Position numbers and translations under genes: made by a program. From Thermoactinomycetaceae bacterium (lineage in GTDB: Bacteria > Bacillota > Bacilli > Thermoactinomycetales > Thermoactinomycetaceae), in NCBI GenBank assembly GCA_025449975.1, contig JANWIG010000061.1, forward strand, positions 1 to 64,000: a stretch of 64,000 nt of DNA. Reading direction: 5' to 3'. Below, piece by piece: positions 18,822 through 27,641 of this stretch. Each line of letters begins with the position of its first letter. Position 1 is the first letter of the stretch. The notes under the pieces are model-generated. The model ran no database searches and had not been told where the DNA came from. It saw only the letters and a program-made list of their open reading frames with translations.

Positions 18822-19601
18822 ATGCTTAAGACTTTTAAACGTTGGGTTAGTTCTGAGTATGCAAATCTTTCAAAAAGTGATTTGCTTACAGAGATTTTGA
18901 AGCATCCAATTCCAGTACATGTTGGGATCATTACAGATGGAAATGGGCGCTGGGCTAAAAAGAGAGGTTTGCCTCGCACGGCTGGTCATGCAGCAGGAAT
19001 GAAACGAGTGAGGGAAATTATTCGCGCAGCTGGTCGTGTGGGAATTCAGGTATTAACCTTTTATTCTTTTTCAACTGAAAATTGGAAAAGACCTCACGAA
19101 GAAGTAAACTATTTAATGAAATTACCATTGGAATTTTTACGAACTGATTTAGATGAGTTAGTCAGACAAAATGTGAAAGTACAGATGCTGGGAGAAATCG
19201 AAAGAACTCCTGCCTACACCCAATCAGCACTAAGAAAGTTTGAAGAGAAAACCAAAAACAATACAGGACTGATCCTTAATTTTGCAATTAATTATGGCGC
19301 TCGTGATGAAATTATTCGTGCTATTCAACACATTATAGAGGATGTTGAAAAAGGTAATATTGTTAAAGAGGAAATCAACGAGGAACTAATGAGTCGCTAT
19401 CTGCTCACGAGGGGCTTACCTGATCCAGATTTAATTATTCGCACAAGTGGAGAAATCCGTGTCAGCAACTTCTTATTATGGCAGTTAGCATATAGCGAGC
19501 TGTGGTTTACCGATGAATTATGGCCTGACTTTACTGAGAAAATGTTCTATCAAGCCATCTTAGATTATCAATGTCGATCACGTCGCTATGGAGCTGTATA
19601 A
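18822..19601 (+). CDS. uppS: Undecaprenyl diphosphate synthase (cis-prenyltransferase)
   Basis: Adds isoprene units to farnesyl diphosphate to make the C55 lipid carrier of cell-wall synthesis. It has 259 residues. The catalytic Asp is in GIITDGNGRWAKKRGLPR; most homologues read IIMDGNGRWA, so a Thr replaces the Met. FYSFSTENWKRP and the C-terminal PDLIIRTSGEIRVSNFLLWQ are present. GGAGGA precedes ATG 18822. First gene of an uppS-cdsA-dxr-rseP cluster as in B. subtilis. Confidence 0.97.
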   Translation: MLKTFKRWVSSEYANLSKSDLLTEILKHPIPVHVGIITDGNGRWAKKRGLPRTAGHAAGMKRVREIIRAAGRVGIQVLTFYSFSTENWKRPHEEVNYLMKLPLEFLRTDLDELVRQNVKVQMLGEIERTPAYTQSALRKFEEKTKNNTGLILNFAINYGARDEIIRAIQHIIEDVEKGNIVKEEINEELMSRYLLTRGLPDPDLIIRTSGEIRVSNFLLWQLAYSELWFTDELWPDFTEKMFYQAILDYQCRSRRYGAV

Positions 19602-19621
19602 GAAAGACAGGAGTTAACAAA

Positions 19622-20431
19622 ATGAAGCAAAGAGTAATTACGGGGGTGTTGGGGGCGGCAGGATTCTTATATATATTATGGTTGGGAAGGGAATGGTACT
19701 CAGGTCTTCTCTTCGTAATAGCGACTGCCGCTTACTTTGAATTCTGTCGGATGAAAGACTTACATTGGAAGCAGATTCAAGTCATCTTTGGAGCCATTTT
19801 TGTTTGGCTTTTATTGTTCAGTGTGAGTGGTTTAAGTACGCATCTATCCCTAGCATCCTATCCTATTTTCCAAGATACCAAGCTCATTAATTTAGGAATG
19901 GTTGTCTTTTTTATCTTGATTGTTTTAACGAAGAATCAATTTGATCTACACCAAATGGCTTACATATTTGTTGGCATATTATATATAGGATATGGCTTTG
20001 CTCATATGATTCACACAATATGGAGAGCAGATGGTGTTGCTTTAACTTTATTAATCATTCTTGTGATATGGGCGACGGATTCAGGCGCGTTATTATTTGG
20101 GAAGAGACTAGGCAAAAGAAAGTTATGGCCGAAAATTAGCCCCAATAAAACAGTGGAAGGTGCATTAGGTGGACTTTTTCTAGGTGTTTTGATGAGTGGC
20201 ATCGTCATCTTATTTATTTTTCCAGAGCTTGGCACATTACCACAAGCACTTTTGATTGGGATCGCCATCTCCTTATTTGGACAAATGGGAGACTTGATCG
20301 AATCAGCTTGGAAGCGATCGATTGGGGTGAAAGATTCAGGAGCTATTCTACCGGGGCATGGTGGTTTTTTGGATCGGTTTGATAGTTTATTATTTACGTT
20401 TATCATGATGAGGTTACTAGATATTGTATGA
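19622..20431 (+). CDS. cdsA: Phosphatidate cytidylyltransferase
   Basis: Makes CDP-diacylglycerol from phosphatidic acid and CTP for phospholipid synthesis. It has 269 residues with about seven to eight membrane helices. The family signature S-x-W-K-R-x4-K-D-S-G is seen as SAWKRSIGVKDSGAILPGHGG near residues 230-250, with DRFDSLL after it. ATG 19622 has CAGGAGT upstream; the frame is open earlier, inside uppS, but that is not expected. It ends 14 bases before dxr. Confidence 0.96.
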   Translation: MKQRVITGVLGAAGFLYILWLGREWYSGLLFVIATAAYFEFCRMKDLHWKQIQVIFGAIFVWLLLFSVSGLSTHLSLASYPIFQDTKLINLGMVVFFILIVLTKNQFDLHQMAYIFVGILYIGYGFAHMIHTIWRADGVALTLLIILVIWATDSGALLFGKRLGKRKLWPKISPNKTVEGALGGLFLGVLMSGIVILFIFPELGTLPQALLIGIAISLFGQMGDLIESAWKRSIGVKDSGAILPGHGGFLDRFDSLLFTFIMMRLLDIV

Positions 20432-20445
20432 AGGGAGAAGGCATC

Positions 20446-21603
20446 ATGTCAGAAAAGGTTGTTGTTTTAGGTTCCACTGGATCAATCGGTCGGAGTACGT
20501 TGGAAGTAATCAAACAACATCCTGATGAATTTGAAGTCGTGGCTTTAGCTGCAGGAACCAATGTGGAGGAGATGATAAAACAAGCCCGACTGTTTCGACC
20601 CAAGATGGTTTCCATGGCAACCAAAGAGGCTGCTGAAGCTGTTCGTCAGGCTCTTGATGGAGAGGTAACTGTTCGTTTTGGAACGGAAGCCCTGGAAGAG
20701 GTTGCGACACATCCTGATGCCACCTTTGTCGTTTCGGCGATCGTTGGGAGTAGAGGATTGTTGCCAACCTTAGCAGCGATTCGTGCTGGAAAAAAAGTTG
20801 GCTTGGCTAATAAAGAAACACTGGTTACAGCAGGGCATATTGTAACACAAGAAGCCCAAAAAGCGGGAGTACCACTTTTACCAATTGATAGTGAACATTC
20901 TGCTATTTTTCAATGTTTAAACGGCGAAGATCAACGTGCGGTTCGTCGCCTTATTTTAACAGCTTCAGGAGGCTCTTTTCGCGATTGGAAACGGGAAGAT
21001 CTCATCCATGCCACCCCGGAAGTAGCTTTAAAGCATCCCAATTGGTCGATGGGGGCCAAGATTACCATCGACTCTGCCACACTGATGAATAAAGGGTTAG
21101 AAGTGATTGAAGCACATTGGCTTTTTCGCTTTCCATATGAGCAGATCGACGTACTGATTCATCCGCAAAGCATCATTCATTCCATGGTTGAATTTGAGGA
21201 TGGAGCGATCATGGCCCAACTGGGCGCACCCGATATGAAAGTGCCGATTCAATATGCATTAACTTATCCGAAACGCTTACCACTAACAACCTCACCCGTC
21301 AATTTTGCGCAAATGTCTCGTCTTGACTTCCGTGAGCCGGATTTGGAGCGGTTTCCATGTTTGCAGATGGCGTATGAAGCTGGACGGATTGGAGGAACGA
21401 TGACAACGGTCTTAAATGCAGCCAATGAAATAGCAGTCGAGCGGTTTTTAGCTAGAGAAATTTCCTTTCTCGCGATCGAGCAGATGATTGAGCGCGCGTT
21501 GAGCAAGCATGTTCCTCTGTCCAATCCGAGCTTAGAAGAAATCCAGGAAGCGGATCGTTGGGCACGAGACTATGTACAGCAATTGATTGCCGTGACGGCT
21601 TGA
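20446..21603 (+). CDS. dxr: 1-deoxy-D-xylulose 5-phosphate reductoisomerase
   Basis: Committed step of the MEP isoprenoid pathway: DXP to MEP with NADPH. It has 385 residues. NADPH site VVLGSTGSIGRSTLEV at the N-terminus, metal/substrate motifs LLPIDSEHSAIFQCL (near 150) and ALKHPNWSMGAKITIDSAT, then IEAHWLF. An ATG at 20428 overlaps the cdsA stop (ATGA), but GAAGGGAG at 20431-20438 suits ATG 20446. Confidence 0.97.
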   Translation: MSEKVVVLGSTGSIGRSTLEVIKQHPDEFEVVALAAGTNVEEMIKQARLFRPKMVSMATKEAAEAVRQALDGEVTVRFGTEALEEVATHPDATFVVSAIVGSRGLLPTLAAIRAGKKVGLANKETLVTAGHIVTQEAQKAGVPLLPIDSEHSAIFQCLNGEDQRAVRRLILTASGGSFRDWKREDLIHATPEVALKHPNWSMGAKITIDSATLMNKGLEVIEAHWLFRFPYEQIDVLIHPQSIIHSMVEFEDGAIMAQLGAPDMKVPIQYALTYPKRLPLTTSPVNFAQMSRLDFREPDLERFPCLQMAYEAGRIGGTMTTVLNAANEIAVERFLAREISFLAIEQMIERALSKHVPLSNPSLEEIQEADRWARDYVQQLIAVTA

Positions 21604-21651
21604 AATGCTCAGGAAGCTCATAACTAAATAAGGGTGGTGAATAAGTAAAAA

Positions 21652-22926
21652 ATGCAAACCGTTTTGGTCTTTATTTTCGTTTTAGGCGTTCTTGTTTTTT
21701 TTCACGAACTGGGGCACTTTCTATTTGCCAAACGAGCAGGTATATTGGTTCGTGAGTTTGCGATCGGCTTCGGTCCTAAGCTATTTTCCAAACGATATGG
21801 CGAAACACTCTACTCCCTCCGTATTTTGCCCTTAGGCGGATATGTGCGAATGGCGGGAGATGACCCAGAGATGGTAGAGATTAAGACGGGAACACTCGTC
21901 TATATGGTCGAAAACGAAGAAAAAGAAATCGAAAGAGTGTTTTTATATGAACCAACTCATTTAGAAAAGGCCTGGATTGTTGGACGAGTCGTCAAGATCG
22001 ACTTAGAGAATAGCTGCCATGTGGTACTTGAAGATGAAGAAGGAAATGAAACGGAATATGCTTTGAGCCGAACAGCAATTATTCATTATGATCCAAAGAA
22101 TGAAATGCAAATTGCTCCCATCGACCGCCATTTTGCTTCAAAAACGGTAGGACAAAAGGCGATGACGATTTTTGCAGGTCCCTTGTTTAACATTATTCTT
22201 ACCGTCATCCTATTTACGGTATTGGCGTTTATGGTTGGTGTCGAAGGCAAATTAGTGGTGGAACGTTTTGTTGAAAACTCACCAGCTGAACAAGCAGGGA
22301 TGAAACCTGGAGATGTCATGACGGAGATCGATGGAAAGAAAGTCTCGGCTGAAAAGTTATTTCATGTGATTCAAGACTCAGAAGGAAAACCCGTTAAGGT
22401 CACAGTGGAACGAGACGGTCAGATCCTTCACCTTACAATCACACCAAAGAGAGAATATGATCCGCAAAAGGAGCAACAGGTCTATTTAATCGGAGTGTTG
22501 TTTGGCAGTCAACAGATGAAAGATCCCAACCTTTGGGAAGCGATTGTCGATGGAGTAAAACGCACCTATGATTGGACAACAATTATGGTAGACGGGTTTG
22601 CGAAACTGATCACTGGTGAGTACTCGATCAATAGCCTAGCTGGTCCGGTACAAATGGGGGATATGACAGGTAAAATTGCCCAACGGGGAATTGAACCACT
22701 GATCCAGTGGACGGCTTTACTCAGCTTAAACCTCGCTATTTTTAATTTGTTACCGATTCCTGCATTAGATGGTAGCCGTTTGGTTTTTATCGGAATTGAA
22801 GCGATTCGTGGTCGTCCTGTACACCCGAACAAAGAACATTTGGTTCATCTCGTTGGCTTTGCTCTCTTGATGATGCTGATGCTTGTGGTAACATATAATG
22901 ATATTATGAAAGTTTTCTTCACATAG
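21652..22926 (+). CDS. rseP: RIP metalloprotease RseP/RasP (site-2 protease)
   Basis: Intramembrane zinc protease that cleaves anti-sigma factors and leftover signal peptides. It has 424 residues. HELGH in the first membrane helix (near residue 19) binds zinc. A PDZ domain (ENSPAEQAGMKPGDVMTEIDG) lies near 205-270. LPIPALDGSRLVF near the C-terminus holds the third ligand. RBS AGGGTGG upstream. Conserved position between dxr and proS. Confidence 0.96.
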   Translation: MQTVLVFIFVLGVLVFFHELGHFLFAKRAGILVREFAIGFGPKLFSKRYGETLYSLRILPLGGYVRMAGDDPEMVEIKTGTLVYMVENEEKEIERVFLYEPTHLEKAWIVGRVVKIDLENSCHVVLEDEEGNETEYALSRTAIIHYDPKNEMQIAPIDRHFASKTVGQKAMTIFAGPLFNIILTVILFTVLAFMVGVEGKLVVERFVENSPAEQAGMKPGDVMTEIDGKKVSAEKLFHVIQDSEGKPVKVTVERDGQILHLTITPKREYDPQKEQQVYLIGVLFGSQQMKDPNLWEAIVDGVKRTYDWTTIMVDGFAKLITGEYSINSLAGPVQMGDMTGKIAQRGIEPLIQWTALLSLNLAIFNLLPIPALDGSRLVFIGIEAIRGRPVHPNKEHLVHLVGFALLMMLMLVVTYNDIMKVFFT

Positions 22927-22977
22927 TGGAGAGATTTTCTGACAAAATGAAACGATTGGCAGTGAGATAAAGAAAAG

Positions 22978-23074
22978 GAGGAAATCCGTTCGGAAAACGC
23001 AGTCATTTCCTCGGAACGAATGGGTTAGTTCTATCTTATACCGAGGAAGGGTTTACCGTCTGTGCCGAAAGGCA
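22978..23074 (+). promoter_or_regulatory. Structured proS leader with mutually exclusive helices
   Basis: ATTTCCTC (23005-23012) can pair perfectly with GAGGAAAT (22978-22985), while overlapping TTCCTCGG (23007-23014) can pair perfectly with CCGAGGAA (23041-23048). CGTTC (22987-22991) with GAACG (23014-23018) would add a pseudoknot-like contact. A GNRA hairpin, TGCC-GAAA-GGCA, follows at 23063-23074. No terminator and no T-box consensus were found. A switch function is inference. Confidence 0.4.
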
Positions 23075-23140
23075 AAGCGGAAGTAAAAGGGAAAAAGAGA
23101 TTCTAGACTTTTGTGATGGTTTTTCGTAACGGAAGCAGGC

Positions 23141-24850
23141 ATGAGACAAAAAACGGCATTTATTCCTACTTTGCGCACCGTTGCCGAAGCGGAAATGCTC
23201 AGTCATCAATTGCTTTTACGTGCTGGATATATCAGGCAATTGGCAGCTGGTGTTTATAATTTTTTGCCTTTGGGGCAGCGAGTATTACAAAAGGTTACAG
23301 AGATTGTTCGTGAAGAAATGAATCGGATCGGGGCGCAGGAGTTACTTCTCCCAGCGCTCAATCCGGCTGAATTATGGCAGGAGACAGGGCGTTTTGAAAA
23401 CTATGGACCTGAGCTTGTCAAATTGCAAGACCGTCATGGAAGAGACTTTATCTTAGGACCCACACACGAAGAAACGATTACGGATTTGGTTCGTGGTGAA
23501 ATCAATACATATAAAAAATTACCGCTGACACTATATCAGATCCAAACCAAGTTTAGAGACGAAAGAAGACCGCGTTCGGGGTTGCTGCGTGGGCGGGAAT
23601 TTCTCATGAAAGATTCTTATTCTTTCCACGCTGATCGGGAAAGTCTGGATCAGACCTATGAAGATCATTACCAAGCGTATGTCCGGATCTTTACGCGCTT
23701 AGGTCTCAATTTCCGAGCGGTGGAAGCAGATGCCGGAGCGATCGGAGGAAAAGGAACACATGAGTTTATGGCGTTAGCGGACTCAGGTGAAGACACGATA
23801 GCGATCTGTGAAGCGTGTGACTATGCCGCCAATATTGAGATGGCGGAAGTGGTCGCAGAGGTTACGGAAAAACAGGAGGACGTTCCAAAATTTGAAAAAG
23901 TACCTACGCCAGGTCATGGCACGATTGAAGAGGTTTCTACTTTCCTCAGCTTGCCAAAAGAGCAATTTATCAAAAATCTTCTGTTTGAAATCGACGGAGA
24001 GCCGGTGCTGGTATTGGTTCGTGGAGATCATGAAGTGAATGAAGTAAAAGTGAAAAATCTCTTTGAGGCTGACCGTTGTGAACTGGCGAGTGAAGAAACC
24101 GTTCGCCGAGTATCCGGTGCACCTGCTGGCTTTGTCGGACCTGTTGGGCTTCAACAAAAAGTGAAGATCATTGCCGACTTTGCTGTTCAAGGAATGAACG
24201 ATACCGTTGTCGGTGCCAATGAAGTGGATGCTCACCTTCTTCACGTGCAACCAGGACGTGATTTTGAAGTAGATCAATATGCGGATATTCGCTTGATTCA
24301 AGAAGGAGATGTTTGCCCTCGCTGTGGTGGCGTGATCCGCTTTGAACGTGGGATTGAAGTGGGTCATGTCTTTAAGCTAGGAACGCGTTATAGTCAGGCG
24401 ATGAAGGCTCATTTCCTAGATGCACAGGGAAAAGAACAACCTTTTGTCATGGGCTGCTATGGAATTGGAGTTTCGCGATTGGTTGCCGCGATTGCCGAGC
24501 AGCATTCCGATGAGTCTGGCTTGATTTGGCCTAGCCAAGTAGCACCATTTGCTGTTCATTTGATTGCGGTAAATATGAAAAACAATGATCAAGCCCGTGT
24601 TGCGGAAGAATTATATGAAAAGCTACGCCACGAGGGCATCGAAGTGCTCTTTGATGACCGTTTGGAGCGAGCGGGTGTGAAGTTTAAAGATGCAGATCTC
24701 ATCGGGATTCCTGTACGGATCATCGTTGGATCCAAAGCAAAAGAAGGAACGGTTGAGATCAAATTGCGGCGGACAGGAGAAAGCAGTCAAATCCCAGCTG
24801 AGGACGTTTTAAAGGAATTGCCTAGCTGGCTGGCTAAAGCAGATCGCTAA
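23141..24850 (+). CDS. proS: Prolyl-tRNA synthetase (bacterial type with editing domain)
   Basis: Charges tRNA-Pro. It has 569 residues. Class II motifs: motif 2 [21 protein letters not shown] near residue 140-160, motif 3 [18 protein letters not shown] near 445. Between them (~225-400) lies the YbaK-like editing insertion that clears Ala-tRNA-Pro. The C-terminal anticodon-binding domain begins [14 protein letters not shown]. The ribosome site (GGAAGCAGG) is modest. The leader is structured. In B. subtilis polC follows; here it does not. Confidence 0.97.
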   Translation: MRQKTAFIPTLRTVAEAEMLSHQLLLRAGYIRQLAAGVYNFLPLGQRVLQKVTEIVREEMNRIGAQELLLPALNPAELWQETGRFENYGPELVKLQDRHGRDFILGPTHEETITDLVRGEINTYKKLPLTLYQIQTKFRDERRPRSGLLRGREFLMKDSYSFHADRESLDQTYEDHYQAYVRIFTRLGLNFRAVEADAGAIGGKGTHEFMALADSGEDTIAICEACDYAANIEMAEVVAEVTEKQEDVPKFEKVPTPGHGTIEEVSTFLSLPKEQFIKNLLFEIDGEPVLVLVRGDHEVNEVKVKNLFEADRCELASEETVRRVSGAPAGFVGPVGLQQKVKIIADFAVQGMNDTVVGANEVDAHLLHVQPGRDFEVDQYADIRLIQEGDVCPRCGGVIRFERGIEVGHVFKLGTRYSQAMKAHFLDAQGKEQPFVMGCYGIGVSRLVAAIAEQHSDESGLIWPSQVAPFAVHLIAVNMKNNDQARVAEELYEKLRHEGIEVLFDDRLERAGVKFKDADLIGIPVRIIVGSKAKEGTVEIKLRRTGESSQIPAEDVLKELPSWLAKADR

Positions 24851-24858
24851 TCACTTCG

Positions 24859-24904
24859 AGCATCACTTGATCCCCTTGGAAGAGGATCAGGTGGTGCTGT
24901 TTTG
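24859..24904 (+). terminator. Terminator after proS
   Basis: AGCATCACTTGATCC (24859-24873) pairs with GGATCAGGTGGTGCT (24884-24898) allowing G-T pairs, followed by GTTTTGC. Confidence 0.75.
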
Positions 24905-25001
24905 CATTTGGAAAATGACAAAACATGACCGTTTTTTTAAAAGATGATTTTAATTTATTTGGGTAGAGCAAACTATACGAATTTTGGGTAAATAGATCTA
25001 T

Positions 25002-25129
25002 AGAAGGAGGTGAAAACTCGTTACTTTATACATAGACAAGGAATGCCAAAAAGCGTACTCCATAAAAAATTAAGAGATCGATCAGGGGGTTGATAAAGTA
25101 GGGGATGGCGGATCTTGTCTATGTTTATA
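25002..25129 (+). other. Inverted-repeat element with an orphan Shine-Dalgarno
   Basis: CATAGACAAG (25031-25040) and CTTGTCTATG (25114-25123) are perfectly complementary across about 73 bases; TTATA and TATAA extend the stem with one bulge. A consensus AAGGAGGTGA lies near 25003-25012, just before the left arm, yet no ATG/GTG/TTG frame of useful length follows at proper spacing. It could be a structured RNA, a decayed gene start or a leader of the zinc-ribbon gene. Confidence 0.4.
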
Positions 25130-25145
25130 AGTAGCAGTGAATGAT

Positions 25146-25298
25146 ATGACTGAAAAGAAAAGAAATGAACAACCTAGACAACTGGAGATTTATATTTTTC
25201 GCTTTTGTCCCCATTGCAATAGTCGAAATGTTTATCATACTGGGCAGGTTTGGCAATGTCACCAATGTAAAAGAGAATGGCAGTCCTTTAAAGAATGA
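25146..25298 (+). CDS. Zinc-ribbon microprotein
   Basis: A 50-residue protein, MTEKKRNEQPRQLEIYIF followed by RFCPHCNSRNV and QCHQCKREW: two C-x2-C pairs 16 residues apart form a textbook zinc ribbon. ATG 25146 has no good ribosome site; GTG 25137 is an in-frame alternative three codons earlier. Translation might depend on the preceding structured element. Zinc ribbons of this size occur in transposase-like and ribosome- or transcription-associated proteins, so function cannot be assigned. It occupies the place where B. subtilis carries polC. Confidence 0.55.
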   Translation: MTEKKRNEQPRQLEIYIFRFCPHCNSRNVYHTGQVWQCHQCKREWQSFKE

Positions 25299-25334
25299 TG
25301 GGCTAGGTCTATATTTGTAAACAAAGTAAAAGGA

Positions 25335-25364
25335 TTGCCACTTATTTTGTGATTGTGATATAAT
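25335..25364 (+). promoter_or_regulatory. Strong promoter of the rimP-nusA-infB operon
   Basis: TTGCCA (25335-25340), an 18-base spacer, and TATAAT (25359-25364) with TGA just before it (extended -10). Confidence 0.75.
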
Positions 25365-25401
25365 CATCTTGGCTATACTTTATGTAGATACTTCAGTTTA
25401 G

Positions 25402-25429
25402 AAAGAGTGGGTATTCGTGCCCACTCTTT
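25402..25429 (+). promoter_or_regulatory. rimP leader hairpin
   Basis: AAAGAGTGGG (25402-25411) pairs with CCCACTCTTT (25420-25429) around TATTCGTG. It is followed by GTATTT rather than a clean T-run. Many Firmicutes carry a similar hairpin ahead of rimP; it may act as an attenuator for the operon. Confidence 0.55.
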
Positions 25430-25461
25430 GTATTTGCCCTTACAATAAAGGAGGAGTTTTT

Positions 25462-25923
25462 TTGAGCCGCCAAGTTGTAAAAACGGTGGAAAAACTGGTC
25501 TTACCTATTCTTGAAGCACAGAATTTAGAGCTTGTAGAAGTAGAATATAAAAAAGAGGGGCAAAATTGGTTCTTACGTGTTTTTATTGATCGAGAGGATC
25601 GGGGAGTTAACTTGGATGATTGCACGGCAGTGAGTGAACAGCTGAGTGAAAAGCTTGATGAGCTGGATCCGATCCCAGGCGCTTATATTTTAGAGGTTTC
25701 ATCACCTGGAGCAGAACGTCCCCTAAAAAAAACACAGGATTTTCAAAAGGCAATAGGAAAATATGTTCATATTTCTACATATGAACCAATAAAGGGAAGA
25801 AAGGTTTTTGAAGGTGTTCTTACGGAGTATGGAGAAGAACATTTAACCGTAGAAGTGAACAATGAGTCTATTGAGCTTCCGCTCGCAAAGGTTGCTAAAG
25901 CGCGGTTAGCTATTGTCTTTTAG
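25462..25923 (+). CDS. rimP: Ribosome maturation factor RimP
   Basis: Needed for 30S subunit maturation. It has 153 residues with the two-domain RimP layout: an alpha/beta N-terminal domain ([29 protein letters not shown]) and a C-terminal SH3-like domain. TTG start at 25462 after AAAGGAGG; the frame is open a little upstream across the leader hairpin. First gene of the nusA-infB operon. Confidence 0.95.
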   Translation: MSRQVVKTVEKLVLPILEAQNLELVEVEYKKEGQNWFLRVFIDREDRGVNLDDCTAVSEQLSEKLDELDPIPGAYILEVSSPGAERPLKKTQDFQKAIGKYVHISTYEPIKGRKVFEGVLTEYGEEHLTVEVNNESIELPLAKVAKARLAIVF

Positions 25924-25945
25924 TCTGAAGGGAGGATAAGGACCG

Positions 25946-26995
25946 ATGAATCTTGAGTTCATCGAGGCCCTTGAGCAGCTGGGAAAAGAAAAGGGAATTA
26001 GCAAAGATATTTTAATCGAAGCAATTGAAGCTGCATTAATCTCAGGGTACAAGCGTAATTTCCATTCTGCCCAAAATGTTCGGGTGGATATCGATCGTCA
26101 AACAGGTCGAGTACGTGTTTTTGCTAGAAAAACAGTTGTCGATGAAGTAGTGGACCCACGTTTGGAAATTTCGCTGGATGCTGCTTTGGAGATTAACCAA
26201 GCTTATCAGTTAGGAGACATCGTCGAAATTGAAGTGACTCCAGCCGATTTCGGACGAATTGCGGCACAGACTGCCAAGCAAGTTGTTACGCAACGGATTC
26301 GCGAGGCAGAGCGCAGTATCATTTATCAGGATTTTGTCGACCGTGAAGAAGATGTTGTTACGGGAATTGTGCAACGATCTGACAGCCGTTATTATTTTGT
26401 TGACCTCGGACGAATCGAAGCCATGCTGCCATTTACGGAAACGATGCCCAATGAGCGTTTCAAACATGGTGACCGTGTCAAAGTCTATATTACCAAGGTG
26501 GAGAAATCGACAAAAGGTCCACAAATCTTTGTATCACGTACTCATCCTGGACTGTTGCGCCGCCTGTTTGAACTGGAGGTGCCTGAGATTTTTGATGGAA
26601 TTGTCGAGATTCGCTCGATTGCTAGAGAAGCAGGCTCCCGTTCAAAAGTGGCCGTCTATTCGAATGATCCCAATGTGGATCCGGTTGGTGCCTGTGTAGG
26701 ACATCGCGGTGTACGTGTACAGACTGTTGTCAATGAATTAAAAGGAGAGAAGATCGATATTGTTCGGTGGTCTGACGATATAAGCGAATGGATTGCGAAC
26801 TCTTTGAGTCCTTCTACTGTGATCTCGGTGACCATTTTGGAAGACGAGAAAACGGCGCGTGTGGTCGTACCAGATCATCAACTCTCATTAGCCATTGGCA
26901 AAGAAGGTCAGAATGCTCGTCTCGCAGCCAAACTGACCAGTTGGAAGATCGATATCAAAAGTGAGTCTGAGACACGGGATGCGGAAGTAATGTAA
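25946..26995 (+). CDS. nusA: Transcription termination/antitermination factor NusA
   Basis: Binds RNA polymerase and modulates pausing and termination. It has 349 residues: an N-terminal RNAP-binding domain (MNLEFIEALEQLGKEKGI), an S1 domain near 135-200 (VVTGIVQRSDSRYYFVDLG), and two KH domains (KVAVYSNDPNVDPVGACVG; LAIGKEGQNARLAAKLTSW). It lacks the extra C-terminal repeats of Proteobacteria, as expected. ATG start behind GGGAGGAT. Confidence 0.97.
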   Translation: MNLEFIEALEQLGKEKGISKDILIEAIEAALISGYKRNFHSAQNVRVDIDRQTGRVRVFARKTVVDEVVDPRLEISLDAALEINQAYQLGDIVEIEVTPADFGRIAAQTAKQVVTQRIREAERSIIYQDFVDREEDVVTGIVQRSDSRYYFVDLGRIEAMLPFTETMPNERFKHGDRVKVYITKVEKSTKGPQIFVSRTHPGLLRRLFELEVPEIFDGIVEIRSIAREAGSRSKVAVYSNDPNVDPVGACVGHRGVRVQTVVNELKGEKIDIVRWSDDISEWIANSLSPSTVISVTILEDEKTARVVVPDHQLSLAIGKEGQNARLAAKLTSWKIDIKSESETRDAEVM

Positions 26996-27052
26996 CGACA
27001 GGCAGAAGAGAAAGAAAAGGATAAGAAGGTTGATATAGGGGGTGTCTGGGGA

Positions 27053-27331
27053 ATGAGAAAACGCAAAATTCCTATGCGTAAATGCGTTGCATCACAAGAG
27101 ATGTTTCCAAAAAAAGAGTTAATTCGCATCGTTCGGACCCCAGAGGATGAGATTATCATTGATCCAACAGGAAAAAAATCTGGTCGAGGTGCTTACCTTT
27201 GTGCGAAAGAAGAATATATTGAACTAGCACAGAAAAAAAAGGCTTTAGAACGAGCTTTAAAAACAAATGTGGATCAAAGCATCTATGATGAACTAAGAGA
27301 ATATGTAAAGCGAGTAGCAAGTGATGAATAA
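27053..27331 (+). CDS. rnpM: RNase P modulator RnpM (YlxR)
   Basis: A 92-residue protein. MRKCVASQEMFPKKELIRIVR and GRGAYLC (near residue 44) are the YlxR signatures. Homologues bind RNase P RNA and lower its activity. It lies between nusA and ylxQ as in B. subtilis. The stop overlaps the start of ylxQ by several bases, so the two are translationally coupled. Confidence 0.92.
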   Translation: MRKRKIPMRKCVASQEMFPKKELIRIVRTPEDEIIIDPTGKKSGRGAYLCAKEEYIELAQKKKALERALKTNVDQSIYDELREYVKRVASDE

Positions 27332-27620
27332 GCTTTTGCAATCATTAGGACTAGCGATGCGAGCAGGCAAACTGGTATCCGGAGAAGAATTAGTTGTTCG
27401 CGAAATACGGTCTGGGAAAGCAAAATTAGTAGTAATAGCGAATGATGCAGCAAAAAATACCGAAAAAAAGGTATTGGATAAATGTCATTCTTATCAAATC
27501 CCTGTTATTCGCTTTGGTACAAGATACGATTTGGGCAGAGCTATTGGGAAAATGGAGCGAGTGGTGCTTGCTATTACGGATCCTGGGTTTGCTAAGATGA
27601 TTCAACGGCTTGTTCAGTAA
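27324..27620 (+). CDS. ylxQ: L7Ae-family RNA-binding protein YlxQ
   Basis: A 98-residue member of the L7Ae/L30e/S12e family that binds kink-turn RNAs. LGLAMRAGKLVSGEE and LVVIANDAAKNTEKKV are typical. ATG 27324 (GTG 27321 adjacent) lies inside the end of rnpM. Cytoplasmic; likely ribosome- or RNase P-associated, precise role unknown. Confidence 0.9.
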   Translation: MNKLLQSLGLAMRAGKLVSGEELVVREIRSGKAKLVVIANDAAKNTEKKVLDKCHSYQIPVIRFGTRYDLGRAIGKMERVVLAITDPGFAKMIQRLVQ

Positions 27621-27641
27621 ATTAGATGGAGGTGAAGGAAT

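Noticed and set aside
22978-23140. T-box riboswitch ahead of proS
   Set aside because: GGGTTTACCG loosely recalls the T-box sequence, but the conserved GGTGGNACCGCG and a terminator are missing.
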